From contig OZ021732.1 in assembly GCA_963978545.1 (NCBI GenBank), positions 25,430,688 through 25,494,687 of the forward strand: a stretch of 64,000 nt of DNA, written 5' to 3'. Numbering within the stretch: the stretch's first letter is position 1; every line of letters begins with the position of its first letter. Source of the DNA: Linyphia triangularis (lineage: Eukaryota > Arthropoda > Arachnida > Araneae > Linyphiidae). This document shows, in pieces, positions 24,500 to 36,814 of the stretch. Both the position numbers and the translations under genes were made by a program. The notes beneath the pieces are model-generated. The model was not told the origin of the DNA. It worked only from the letters and a program-made list of their open reading frames with translations, and made no database searches.

Positions 24500-24869
24500 A
24501 AAACATTCTGTGTTGAATATGTTGCAGGGCGAAGGCCATTAACTACTAGATTGATTGACTACTGATGAAATTGAATGCTTCTGTGCAATTCTGATAGAAT
24601 GGGACATTTTGGATGGAGTTGATGAAAATTGAGTAGTTGGGCAGTTGGTGTCGTTTAGGGGTGGGAAAGAAGGAGGAATTGGTGTGGTAGAATGGACATG
24701 ATCAGTGGAAAGTCACGATTCAACCAAATCAGTGATGCGTAATTGAAAACATTTTAGTTTTCAAAGGGTTGAATCTAATATTTTTTTTCTTTTTTAATGA
24801 ATACTGTTTTTTTTTTTTTTTTTTTTAATTTGAATTTTTTTTATTATTGTGGTAAACTCATTTAAATTG

Positions 24870-24980
24870 CAGTTATCATCGTGGTATCAACGGTCTATAA
24901 TAGGGGCCCACAATATTTTAAACATTGCGATTCTATTTCCACTTCATCCTCGGCACAATGGAATTTTTCAGAGACAAACA

Positions 24981-25011
<31 letters not shown>

Positions 25012-25136
25012 CGAAAGAAATTTTATGGGTCAAAAAGGAATTTTTATAAAGATTGTTTATATTTAGTGTAATTAAAAAAAAAAAAAATATGACCCACCAA
25101 AAAATGATTCACTACCCACAGTTTGGGAAATGCTGT
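24870..25136. repeat. hAT-like MITE fragment with poly-T interior
   Basis: The right end, ACCCACCAAAAAATGATTC...ACAGTTTGGGAAATGCTG, matches the hAT-type terminus seen elsewhere in the window. The left part, CAGTTATCATCGTGGTATCA...CGGTCTATAATA, is a diverged direct repeat of 24153-24186 (CAGTTATCGCCGCGGTAACA...). Between them are a long poly-T at 24984-25011 and poly-A at 25074-25087. Boundaries are uncertain. Confidence 0.35.
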
Positions 25137-25194
25137 TCTGTAAGAATAAAGAAAATGAGTTTCATGTAATAATAAAAACTATTTTCAAATTTCT

Positions 25195-25975
25195 AAGTAT
25201 TATTGAATACAAGCGTTTGATATATATTTAAAGGCTTTAAAGTATTAATGGGTTACATTTTGTGATACAAATATCACTAAAAAAATTTAATTTTTAGAAA
25301 ATATTTATATTTGAAATCTTTTTAAAACGTAAAAGGATTTAATAAGTAGTCAGTGGAACATTTGTATCTTATATTGACAGTTAACAAAAATCGTGTTCAT
25401 ATTCTTATTTGTTTTTCCAAAATAGCGTTACATTGAATATAAACGTCTTAATGAATATATTACGTATTAATGAATATTAACGTTTGTTATATTTAAAGAT
25501 TTATAGGAATTGATGGGTTGCAATTGGTGATACAAATTCAATACTACTGAAATATCATTTTTAGAAAATATATATTTAAAAATCTTTTAAAAACTTTAAA
25601 TGATTTAATAAGTACTCATTGAAATATTTGTACCTTATTTTGACAGTTAATAAAATTCGTGTTATCATTCTTATTTGTTTTTCCAAAATTGAGTCACATT
25701 GAATTTAAAACGTCTTAATGAATATGTTACGTATTAATGAATATAAACGTTTGTTATATTTAAAGGCTTTAAGGAATTAATAGGTTATATTTTGCGATAC
25801 AAATGTAATGCTACTGAATTATCATTTTTAGAAAATATTTACATTTAAAAATATTTTTAAAACTTAAAATGATTTAATAAGTAATCTTTGAAATATTTGT
25901 ACCTTATTTTGACAGTTACTAAAATTCATGTTCTCATTCTTATTTGTTTTTCCGAAATTGCGTTACATTGAATTG
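25195..25975. repeat. Tandem repeat, about 2.9 units of ~266-269 bp
   Basis: Landmarks recur at regular spacing: TGACAGTTA at 25375, 25641 and 25910; CTTATTTGTTTTTCC; and (A)AACGTTTG(T/A)TATAT at about 25210, 25478 and 25743. Units are very AT-rich and noticeably diverged. No coding potential. Confidence 0.8.
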
Positions 25976-26698
25976 ATTTCTTCTTCCTTATTCCATAAAA
26001 ATATAAATATACTTTTGCAAAATTAATATTTGTTTAAGATAGAAGCTATAAAATTGTAGTTTTAGACAACTTAGATTTTGAATTCAATCACTTTTTTTTT
26101 TTCTTTTCTTTTTTTTTTTAATTAGGAAATTTTGTCAAAATTAACTAACAACGAAAAGTTTTGTTTTAATTCATATACTGCTGGTTGTTTTACATATTAA
26201 ATTGAGTAATCAACAAAAAATATTTCTTACCCTCAATTTGCTATAACTACAACAAACATGCAATATCCACTATTTTGTAAAATTGACACTACTCATGCAA
26301 ATTTTAATCTAAAAACTTAAATTCAATTTTTTTATTGTTAATATATTTGAATTTTTTCAATAAGTGATGCATTTAGTCCTCTAAAATATATTTTAATAAT
26401 TTTTATTTAAAAATATTTTCTGGAGACAAAACCGCATTAAAGTTACGAAATTGATGTAAAATAAAAATAAAATAATGACAGTTTTAATACATAACCAATT
26501 TTTGTGTATTAGTATTTTAGCATCAAAAGTGGAAGCATTCTTAATATTAGACCCCGCAACATCTTTTATTTCAATAGGTTGCATTTATTCCAACAAATAA
26601 CAAGTAGTCATTTCAGCATAGTTTATCAATAAGGTCTCAAAATATACTTTTGGAAAAGAACATTTAAGAAACTATAGAATTGCAAAGTATTATTAAAA

Positions 26699-26844
<146 letters not shown>

Positions 26845-27052
26845 TACGGGGACGTAACAGTCCCCAACAAAATTTAAAAGCCGCATTCACATCAAAATTC
26901 AATGTTTTATAAATTATTTAATATTTACAAACTTTATGTATTCATATATTTACAAACTTTTTTTGCAGAATCTGCTGTTAGATATTTGCAATAATAATTG
27001 AATAATTGCGTAAAATACTTTAAGAAAACGGTACAGTTTGAGTTTATAAGCT

Positions 27053-27094
<42 letters not shown>

Positions 27095-27693
27095 AATTAT
27101 TTCAAAACAGTGATTTTTAACACCCTGGTACATTTAAAAAAAATCTATTCAATATTTCAATCTAATTTTAATGTAGCATATTATATAAAAGTGAGTTCCG
27201 TATTGTAGACCTAAAATATTTATGTAAATAAGTGTATATTTTTTTTAATGTAAGTATAATTTTAAGTCATAATATCTTTTTTCTTTTAGTTTATAAAATA
27301 TATTAATTTTTTTCATAAACTTTAAAAGCAGTATTGCCTCAAAATAGGCTGACAGCTGTAATCAAAACGTTTATTTAGTATTTTTTATTTTTTTCATAAC
27401 TATTTATTAGCCATTTTGTCTAAAAAGTGCACCAAGGCAAAGGACTAAATTTTGAATCTAAAAAAATTGCATCCTTCAAAAAGTGCCTATGTACTCAAAA
27501 TATGAAAATTTTTTTTATTGTTTTTGCACATTTACTATAAATATAAACATTTAACAACAAATTCTGTGCAAAAAGTTTCTATATAAGTTAAAAATTAAAT
27601 AATTTATAGAACATTGAAGTTGAATATAAATACGGCTTTAAAATTTTGTCGATAATTGTCCAGTCCCCTGAATTCTTCAATTTATATGAATAT

Positions 27694-27732
27694 ATTATTG
27701 TTTAGTTATTTACGGAATAACTAAACAATAAT
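27694..27732. repeat. Perfect hairpin, 17-bp arms and 5-nt loop
   Basis: ATTATTGTTTAGTTATT at 27694-27710, loop TACGG, then the exact reverse complement. Confidence 0.9.
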
Positions 27733-30175
27733 TAATCTAATAATAACAACATACATCTTATTTAATATACTTGTTTTTATTATATCACGAGGACATAAGA
27801 GTATTAATTTAATTATTAGAATGCTTTCAATTTATTAAATAAAAATTAGCAAGTAAAAGACTATAAAATATTACTGAATTACATAAGTGCACATTATTAT
27901 CATTAAATGTTCAACCCATCCATTGCAAACTGAACTATTTTTTGATTTACTACTCTTTTTATAAAAAGTGTTTGTTGTCAGCAAGCATTTTTTATTAGTT
28001 ATGTATTTTAAAATTTATACTTTCCTATTTTCATTTAAATTTTTCTTTCACTATAGAACTTAACTTAGCAAACAATTTAATTGCAATTTTCATTTCATTA
28101 AAAAAATTAACATGTTAATACAACCATAAAACATCAAGTACATTCTAATAACATAATAGGTTTTTAACGCTACACTTCAATTTCAAATAACCGATTTGAA
28201 AATAAAAACAAAACAAAACTACTAACAATAAAAAAAATATTGCCTTAACTCCACTTCTTAAACTCATTCAAATCACTTTCAAGGATTTCCCCCTTTTTTT
28301 TTTCCACATAAAGAAACAACACGTTTCCCTTCATTACCTAACAATACCACCGCTGTAGTTCAGCTAATCATAGCCCCTATCACCGACAGGTGCCAAACAC
28401 ACAAAACAATAATAAAAAAATAAAAAAATGCAGTCAACATTACGTCATATAAGTGCCGCAAATCCCACCCCTGGTCTCAACAACGCTGACTCTCACACCT
28501 ACGTTTTGGCGGTTGAGATCCCAAATTAGTAGCTCTTTCCCAAAGTTCCTGCCTCCTAGTGCAAAGGCGGCACTTATAGGATCCTTAACCATGGTATTAA
28601 GCCTAGGTGCAAATTGTAGTCCGGACGTTGTAAATGACAACGCACGAACCATCGCCACACCCGTTCCACGCCAGGGGGCGTTACACGACATTGCCACTCA
28701 AATTGTGACAAAATAAAGAGAATTAAAAAAGACTTTTTTTTACGTATGACGTGATTATTCTCCGTTTTCCCTTTGTCTTGTAGATTTTTTTGTGTGTGAA
28801 ATAGTGTTAGAGATTTGGTTGTGCTATTTTTATTTTTTTATTATATATATGTTGTTGTGTGATTTTAATGTCTTTGAAGCGGTGGCAGGTAGAAAGATGA
28901 TAATTGTTCGTTAATTTTAAAGAGATTTTTTTTTTGGTTGTTCTTTACGTGGTTTCTCTTTTTATTTGGAATGTGGTTTTACTTATTTTTCTTTCTTTAG
29001 TTTGCAAGTCTGATAAAATTTCACTTGGGTTATTCAGTTATTCAGTTACTAATCGAATATTTTTACACCAGTGGCTTACATCAAAATAAGTGTTATGATT
29101 AATCTTTAATATAATGCTTGAAATCAAAAGACTTTTATCAGCACATATAAGAGTCCTTGTCAGTCAGCAAATAGATGAGGTGTTAATAAGAGTATGAAAA
29201 AGACTTTTGTAATTTGTTTCTATTTTAAGTTTTTGTATTCATTTTGAAGTCATTGCTGGATCTTATATAAATATTAACTTTCTAATGCGTTTGTTCAATC
29301 AAGGTTAAGACTACGATGTTTTAATAAACTAAAATTCAGATACATAATCAAATTTTCATTACATAAAAAGAAGGTTTTTTTATGGCCACTAAATTAATAA
29401 TTTGCTTTCACGTTCCTCGTCTTTTTGTATCACCTATATTCACTTCAAAATTTTCAACATCACATTATTTCATAAGAAGCGGAGGCGAAGAAAACTTGTT
29501 TAACTTCACTGAAATTTTTTTATAAGCTTTCTTTCTTAAAATTACGATGTTTTTGTATTAACTTGAAATTCTTGAACAAACGCCAGCATTGTATAAAATG
29601 AATGTCTTCAATTGAAAAAAAGGAAAGCTCTTTATAATAAAGGCCAGCGTAATTGAAAATTCTGCAATATTTCATTTGGTAACAAAAAAAATTTAAGAAC
29701 TTTTTAGGTATATACTTTCAGCATAATTTAGGAAAAATGTCTTGTCTATTCAATTACAGAGTCATTAGAATGGGATAGTAATTGACTCATTTTCTAGAAA
29801 ACACTACATCCATCACAAAACCAGGATATTTTCACGCTTTCTACACAAAAATTGAGCCCATTTTCATAACTTTTCACCACAATCATTCCCCAAGTCTTGA
29901 AGGACTGTGACAAGTCGAACTTTGCTTTGACCTCTTAATAAAAGACATTCATCACGGCTTTACCTACGCGGTTGTCAACACGACACATCATCCAGAAAAC
30001 GCACGAAACAAACCGATAACTTCATCACATCTCTGCTTAACGAGAAAACAGAAGGAAATTTCCCCTCTTAAATCCTTACTTCATTTCATTTCTTTCTCAC
30101 GACTTAATCGAAAACCCATCTCCCATAATGCCTGGCGTTCCATCATCGCTTTATTCGAATGTCAACGAGTGCTTG

Positions 30176-30185
30176 TAATTAATCC
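30176..30185 (+). promoter_or_regulatory. Overlapping homeodomain sites TAATTA and TAATCC
   Basis: TAATTA (30176-30181) overlaps TAATCC (30180-30185) within a non-repetitive, GC-richer patch (about 29970-30330). LIM-homeodomain factors bind TAATTA-type sites, so autoregulation is conceivable. Inference only. Confidence 0.25.
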
Positions 30186-32084
30186 GAGAGGCCGCTCGTA
30201 CGAGCAAAAAGGAATTTGCCACAAAATGGCTGTTTGGTCGCGACACTCGTCTTTTGTGTCGGAATCCATTTTGATTTGAGGTGCAGATGATTGTTGGAAG
30301 GTTGTTAGCCACTCGAACTTTCTTTTGTCTCGTTTCTAGGGTCTAAAATTGGTTGTTGTAGTCATCGTTGACCAAAAGCTTGCTTAAGTGGTGGTAGTCA
30401 GAACGAGTCTAATTATGCTGTTGGTTCAGACGATTTTGATGAAAATTGCATTTTTTTTTTTTTTTTTTTTTTATTTAATTCTTCTGAACGAATAAGTTCT
30501 GAGTCAATCAAATTAGTAAAATGCCGTCGCTGGTAAATGGATTTCATGACGTGATATTAACTTTTAATTTAAGTGTGTGTACATTTCTCTTTAATTGTAG
30601 GTGCACACAGAAGTGATTTTGGAAAACAATTATTCCTGATGCAATTTAAAACAAAATGTCACTTCTTCAAATATTTAAGTGGATCTTGTCGTAACCAGAA
30701 GAAAAGTTATGGCATGTATAATTAAGATATTCGAAAATATTTATATTTTATCAATGAATGATAGAATTTCATTTTTTTTACACTTCATTTATAAGTACAT
30801 TTTACTTCAATATTTACAACAAGCATCCCACATTGAATGTCACTCTTACACTGAAATATTTTTACAAAACTCCAGCAAGGTTTTGCGATTAAAACTGCTT
30901 GGAAAGCCTTTATACTATTAAAAACCTACTGTTTTTCTAGTACCAAAGTAGCAAATGGTACATTCATATCTCCATTTCTAATTTTAATTATTTAATTTTA
31001 AAAATTTAATAAGGAACAATCATTGATTGGCCACCTTGTATTAATTTCTTGAAAATTGTTGGTTGAACTATGTGTTTTCCCTCGCTGTGGTTCATAATGT
31101 TCTGATCTTTAGAGAACTAATCATATCTTTTATTTATTTCCAAAACTCCATCTTCATGTTTGGAGATTTCCAAAAAATTTTATGATTTGAAAAATGACGA
31201 AATTTGCTAGCTTTAAGTCATAAAGTATTTACACTGTATAACTTTATAATGAATACTTTTCACTCAATCATTTTGAGTTTAAATACCTCAGTGATTGAAC
31301 ACTTTTCAATGAAGTACGATGGTGACTTTTTTTCCTTAAAGTTATTGTATTTTAAAGATACTGAAACACAATCAATTATCAAATAATACTTAATTCTATT
31401 AGAGGTAACAGCTACAATCAATACAAACACATTTATTAATAACACTATGTATTGATATACAAATTGATTGATGGATGTAACTTAAACTAATTTTTAAGTG
31501 TGAACTTAATGATCTTTATCAAATACTAAGTACATAAATTTTAAAAATTCGCATTATTTAATTATGCTAGCAAATTGAACAATTCTTTCGATCGAAAAAA
31601 CAAGTGATATCTCTGTTAGTAGTGAAAATTTTCATTCTTAGCCTCAATGATCCATGTTTAATTAATACCATCAAATTCATCTAAATACTGCTGTAAGGCT
31701 CTACTGTCAATGTCGTTTTCCTCTTGCATCATTACGCTTGCAGCGAAGCAAATTTTACTTTCAATTATCAAGAAATATCTGCATACAAGTTTTCATAAAG
31801 CAGCCTCATTAATTAGATGTATGCCTTATACTTTGAAACTAATGCGCATTCAAGAACAGCCATTTATTTACACAATTTATCTTTTCATTTATTTATGCAA
31901 TTCATCTTTCAGCTGTTGACTTTTTGTTTATGGGGAAAGGCACATTTTTCCAAGATGGAGAATGGGATCGTATATGGAACACTAAATTGCAGAAAGGCTT
32001 GTTTTCATGTCGTAGGATACATTAATTGTGCTTGTGCAAGTAAAGTAGATTATTATTGTATCAGGAAAGCTGTAAAGCATCTGC

Positions 32085-32668
<584 letters not shown>

Positions 32669-33786
32669 AAATGTCGTTTATTTATTCTGATTAAAATAAT
32701 TTTGACAACAGGAAAGGGTTTCAACTGTGATCAGTTAAAATTTGATTTACAGCGTTACAGAACGAGTCAGAAAGTCAGTGATCATGATAACTTTTGTAGT
32801 AATTGTTGATAAACTAAACAAGACTGAAAACTTATTAAATCTGTTTCTGTTACTTTTCAAATTTAATTCGATTTCTTTAATTTTAATTCTCATATTCCAA
32901 ATCCATCGACAGCATTATATTGCAAACAAAAGTAATTTAAAATAAATTGTGGAAATATAAAATTCCGGAAACTAATTGCTAATAGCAAATAACTCTGCAT
33001 AAACATTCATAGTTTGTATTCGTTTGGGTTTTGCGATTTCAAAAAATTTTCATAATAAAATACATTCCTTAATATAAATGGTATGCGATAATACCCATTT
33101 ATCTAAGAGCCAAGTGGTTCAGAATGCTAGACAACAATATATATTTTTTTTTATCATTCAATAAATGCACAAGCCTTCTCTGCTTTTTCTACAATTGTGC
33201 TAAAAATAAATCAAAATCACGAAAAAGCTGACTACTAGCATATGATGCATATCCCGGTATGCAAATAAATCACTTCTACTCAATTCTTCCCGCCCTCCAA
33301 ATTCTCGATCAGAGGGGTGAAGAAGAGAAGGGTGCTAGAGAAATAAAAAAAAAAAAAAAATATGAGGCAATGAGATTTTTGCGTGTAGTGTTTTATCGTT
33401 CGAACAACGCTTTCAGAATATATATGCACTGGTATTGTTGCCCCCTTCTCTCTCTCCTCTCTTTCTGTTCAAACGTGCAAAAAGTTTGGGAGAAAAAAAC
33501 AGTTTCAAAAAATGCATTTAGTTGAAACACGTGACATAATACAAGCGTTGTAAGCGGTTTGTAATATTTTTAGAATGATTTCTTGTTTTATTTGGGGGGG
33601 GGGGGGGGCTCTTTATCGTTTGAGAGGTTCTTTCACGTTCTCTTTTTTTTTTAAGGGGTGGATGGATTATAAATTATTTTCGGATTTGTAAAAGTCAGTG
33701 AAGATCAATCCAGATGGTAAACATTTCTTTTTTCCTGTGATTTTGGTTTTTAATTGTAAATGCTGATTTTGTTTTTCAATACATCA

Positions 33787-34230
33787 AGGTGGCCACAAAA
33801 TTCAGGAAAAAAAGTTCCCTGATAATTCCCTGATTTTCCGTGACAGATTACTAACAATTTCCTTGATTTTAGGACAAACTTTTTTCCAAATTTCCCCAAT
33901 TTTCTTAGGTTTTCCAGATGTCTAGATACCCTGATCAAATAGAATATGTACGCTAAAGAGATAATATGCAATTTTTTAAAAATTAGTTTTGCTGGTAAAA
34001 AAAAAGTTTAAATAATTCCGTAACATTAAACTTCTAATGGCTTACCACTGCAAATCCCAATGTAAATAGCGCCAAATTATGGATGAACGAGCCTTAAGCA
34101 ATACAAAATTTCCCTGATTTTCATGAAATTTTAAAAAGTTTCCTGACATTTCCCTGATTTTTTCCAGAATCAGAAAGCTCCCTGACATTTCCCTGATTTC
34201 CAGGTTTTCAAGATTCTATAGCCATTCTGT
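33787..34230. repeat. hAT-like MITE remnant with repeated TTCCCTGA motifs
   Basis: Left side reads GTGGCCACAAAATTCAGG, then alternating ttccctgat/ttccctgatttt motifs. The right side mirrors this with ttccctgacatttccctgat and ccaggttttcaag. This layout is common to a class of non-autonomous hAT elements in invertebrates. No confident target duplication was found, so the limits are approximate. The minus-strand frame here is not a gene. Confidence 0.45.
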
Positions 34231-34530
34231 ACATGCTTTTCAACGACTGTCACTGAATCCCATAATCATGTATTTAATATAATATCTGAAAAAATGTAAA
34301 CCCATTTTACAAAAAATTTATTATGTGATATATTTCACTGTTCAATCGATCTTTATTGAAAAGTGGTACCTAATAATTTAGGCACACCAAATGTGGACAT
34401 AGCATCGCACCCTAACAAAGTTATGGGAAAATTGCGCATGCAATCCACCATTTGATGGCAGGTTTGTTTCCCCCCTTCCCCTAGAAAGACAACCTTGCAA
34501 TAAATATAAAAAGAATTAAGTTATTGTCTA

Positions 34531-34595
34531 AGAAAATACTACTTTTCGTTTGCTAGATATCTTAAATATCTAGCAAACGAAAAGTAGTATTTTCT
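34531..34595. repeat. Perfect hairpin, 30-bp arms and 5-nt loop
   Basis: AGAAAATACTACTTTTCGTT... at 34531-34560 is exactly mirrored at 34566-34595 around the loop CTTAA. The perfect pairing suggests a tiny foldback element or recent inverted duplication rather than a microRNA precursor, whose arms usually contain mismatches. Confidence 0.9.
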
Positions 34596-35896
34596 AAGAT
34601 TCAGACCTTTGCTAAGACGTAAATATAAATTTTTTTATGATGCAATATTATATGAATGGCAGCACAAATGAGTTTAAATTATTCTTAAAGTATCTTTATA
34701 TACTACTAGAGGAAATTCCCGCCGTTACTCGATCTCAAACAGCTGTGGCACGGTACAAATTGGTTCAATCGATTGCATGGTTTGTTGTGAGCATGTCCCC
34801 TTCCCCCTTACTCCCCTATCCTCGATTTCACCGCATCCTAACTGCATAACATTGGAATGAAATTGTGTTCCTGATAATATGGATAAGTCACAAACACCAT
34901 AGGAAAAAAGCTGATTCAAATTGATTCAGTAGATCTTAAGTTATGATCATACCCCTTAGAGGAAAAGGGAGGGGGGGGGGGAGTTTTTCGAAATTTAAGG
35001 CTTCTTTTGGAAGTTACTTTCCACTTGAAGATCAAGATTGCAAAATTTCATCATAATCGGAATAAAACTGTAGCTTTCTATAAAAACAACACACATACAT
35101 AAGAAAACCCTGCCGTCGTAGTTGAAAGGTCTTAATTCCCAAAAAATTAAATTGCATATTTTGATGCTTTTGTGTTCGTCCTTTGAAATTACATATTTTT
35201 TTATTGCTGTATAGGTTTATATAAACAAAGAACTTGAGCCATTCAATGAAATAAAAAGATTATTTTAAGGGCTAAAATAACGTTTCAAAGTATGCATTTA
35301 AATTTTTTTTAGATGTAGGGCCATTTAGCTAATGATGGCTACACTTTTCTTTAAATATGTGAGGGATTTTCATTAATCTATCTTTATAGTCATGTATAAA
35401 GGACGAAATTGACAGACGTTGATGCAACAACATAACAAAGTTTATTTACAATTACTTCACTTGGTTAGTGTTACAAATGTTAGGCCTGTGACAAAACATT
35501 TTCCAAGCCAAAAGGCTAATACAATCGCAATATACGCATAACTATTAATGGAAGTCAGGTTGTTGAGATATTAAAAATGTTTTGTATATCAAGACCATTG
35601 GCAGACTTTTTAGAGGCTCTGGTCTTACCATTGATTTCTGGTTATTATTCATTTATAGTTTTTTGCGTTTTATGAATGTTGTAGAAAAATATTGCTGTGA
35701 AAATTTATTTTTCGATTATTTCGGGTTCGATCTCGAAGCTAGTATACTGTTAATTTTCAAACCAAATAATCAATCTTGATGACGGTCCACCAAATAATTA
35801 AATTTCGAAGACAATTATTAGAGATAAACATTTCATTATCTTTCTTAAATAAAATATGGCAAAAAGAAGTGTTTATTTTCTTTTCCAAAGTTAATG

Positions 35897-36814
35897 TACA
35901 TGGGCGCCGCCAGGAATATTTGCAGGAGGGTGCAGGGATAGATTTTTATTAAAATCATTAATTTTTTAGAAATGTTAATTAATAATTATGCATTACAAAT
36001 TATACTCTTTGAAAATAGTTGAAAAATATTCATGGTATATATTTTTGAAAGAGCAATCTAGTTAAGAAGAAAAAATAGTAAACATAATAAAACTATATTT
36101 TTAACGATATTTTATCATCCAACTAGTTGGTTGTTTTCAGATTATCTGGCACCGTCAGAAACACGCGGGCTATAATGAGCCGAAACATTCGTCATTAGAC
36201 AAGCCAACATACAGTTACAAACACCCGCGGGGTCTAGAAGCTAGCACGCTAACCACTATACCGTTTGGTCGGCATCATCCAACTAGATCTCACAGCATTC
36301 AAGAGACAGAGTTTAACACAGAGGAACAAGAAGATGCAAAAATACTGAAGAGGAGCAATTTGTTTCTTCCAAGTTTCGGAAATGATGAACAAAAAAATTC
36401 AATATAAAACACGAAGGCAGTATTGAATGTGTTTCATTGAATTCTAAAAATTGATTTCAAGATAGTATATCTGATGACTTAAAAAGCAAAACATTTCCCT
36501 AGAATTTAGATTACAACACAGGAGATGATTATTCAATAAAAGGAATAAAATCTTCTACTCAGCCACCAATAATCCTAGAAACAGGAGCGAGAAAAATCGT
36601 CACGCAATAGTATTAAAAAACAACATAGAAAAGAAACAAAGACCAAAATAATAGAAAAATATATTCTAATTGTAACATAAAAACATAAACGGCATACGTG
36701 ATTTTTTTTTTATCTTTAAATTTACACCTTTCTCCCCTTTTTTTGTTAATTTTCAAGAGCCGGGGGTGGGGGGAGAGGAGAGTGCACCTCCTTGCTCTCC
36801 TAGCGGCGACCATG
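35897..36814. mobile_element. ~0.9-kb element with CATGG(G/T)CGCCGC inverted ends, host to a SINE
   Basis: Left end catgggcgccgccaggaa...aggagggtgca (35899 onward) is mirrored on the other strand by catggtcgccgctaggag...aggaggtgca (ending 36814). TTAATG occurs just outside both ends (35891-35896 and 36815-36820), suggesting a 6-bp target duplication. A B-box-deleted SINE is nested at 36127-36273. A lone related end, inverted, is at 8041-8114. No transposase was recognised. Confidence 0.5.
36127..36273 (-). mobile_element. tRNA-derived SINE, copy 2 (147 bp, B box deleted)
   Basis: Same family and strand as the copy at 6952. It keeps the A-box region, the ATGACGAATGTTTCGGC body and the CCAA-type 3' end, but about 40 bp containing the B box are missing between the head and body. 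A perfect 13-bp target-site duplication, ATCATCCAACTAG, is at 36114-36126 and 36274-36286. The copy sits inside another element (35897-36814). The deletion probably arose after insertion or by copying from a transcript of a defective source. Confidence 0.85.

Noticed and set aside
28440..28716. Overlapping 85-87-residue frames on both strands
   Set aside because: Open because the block is GC-rich; no recognisable motif, no splice or codon support. Kept only as a finding about the island.
34531..34595. microRNA precursor
   Set aside because: Arms pair perfectly with a 5-nt loop and no bulges, unlike typical precursors; no independent support.
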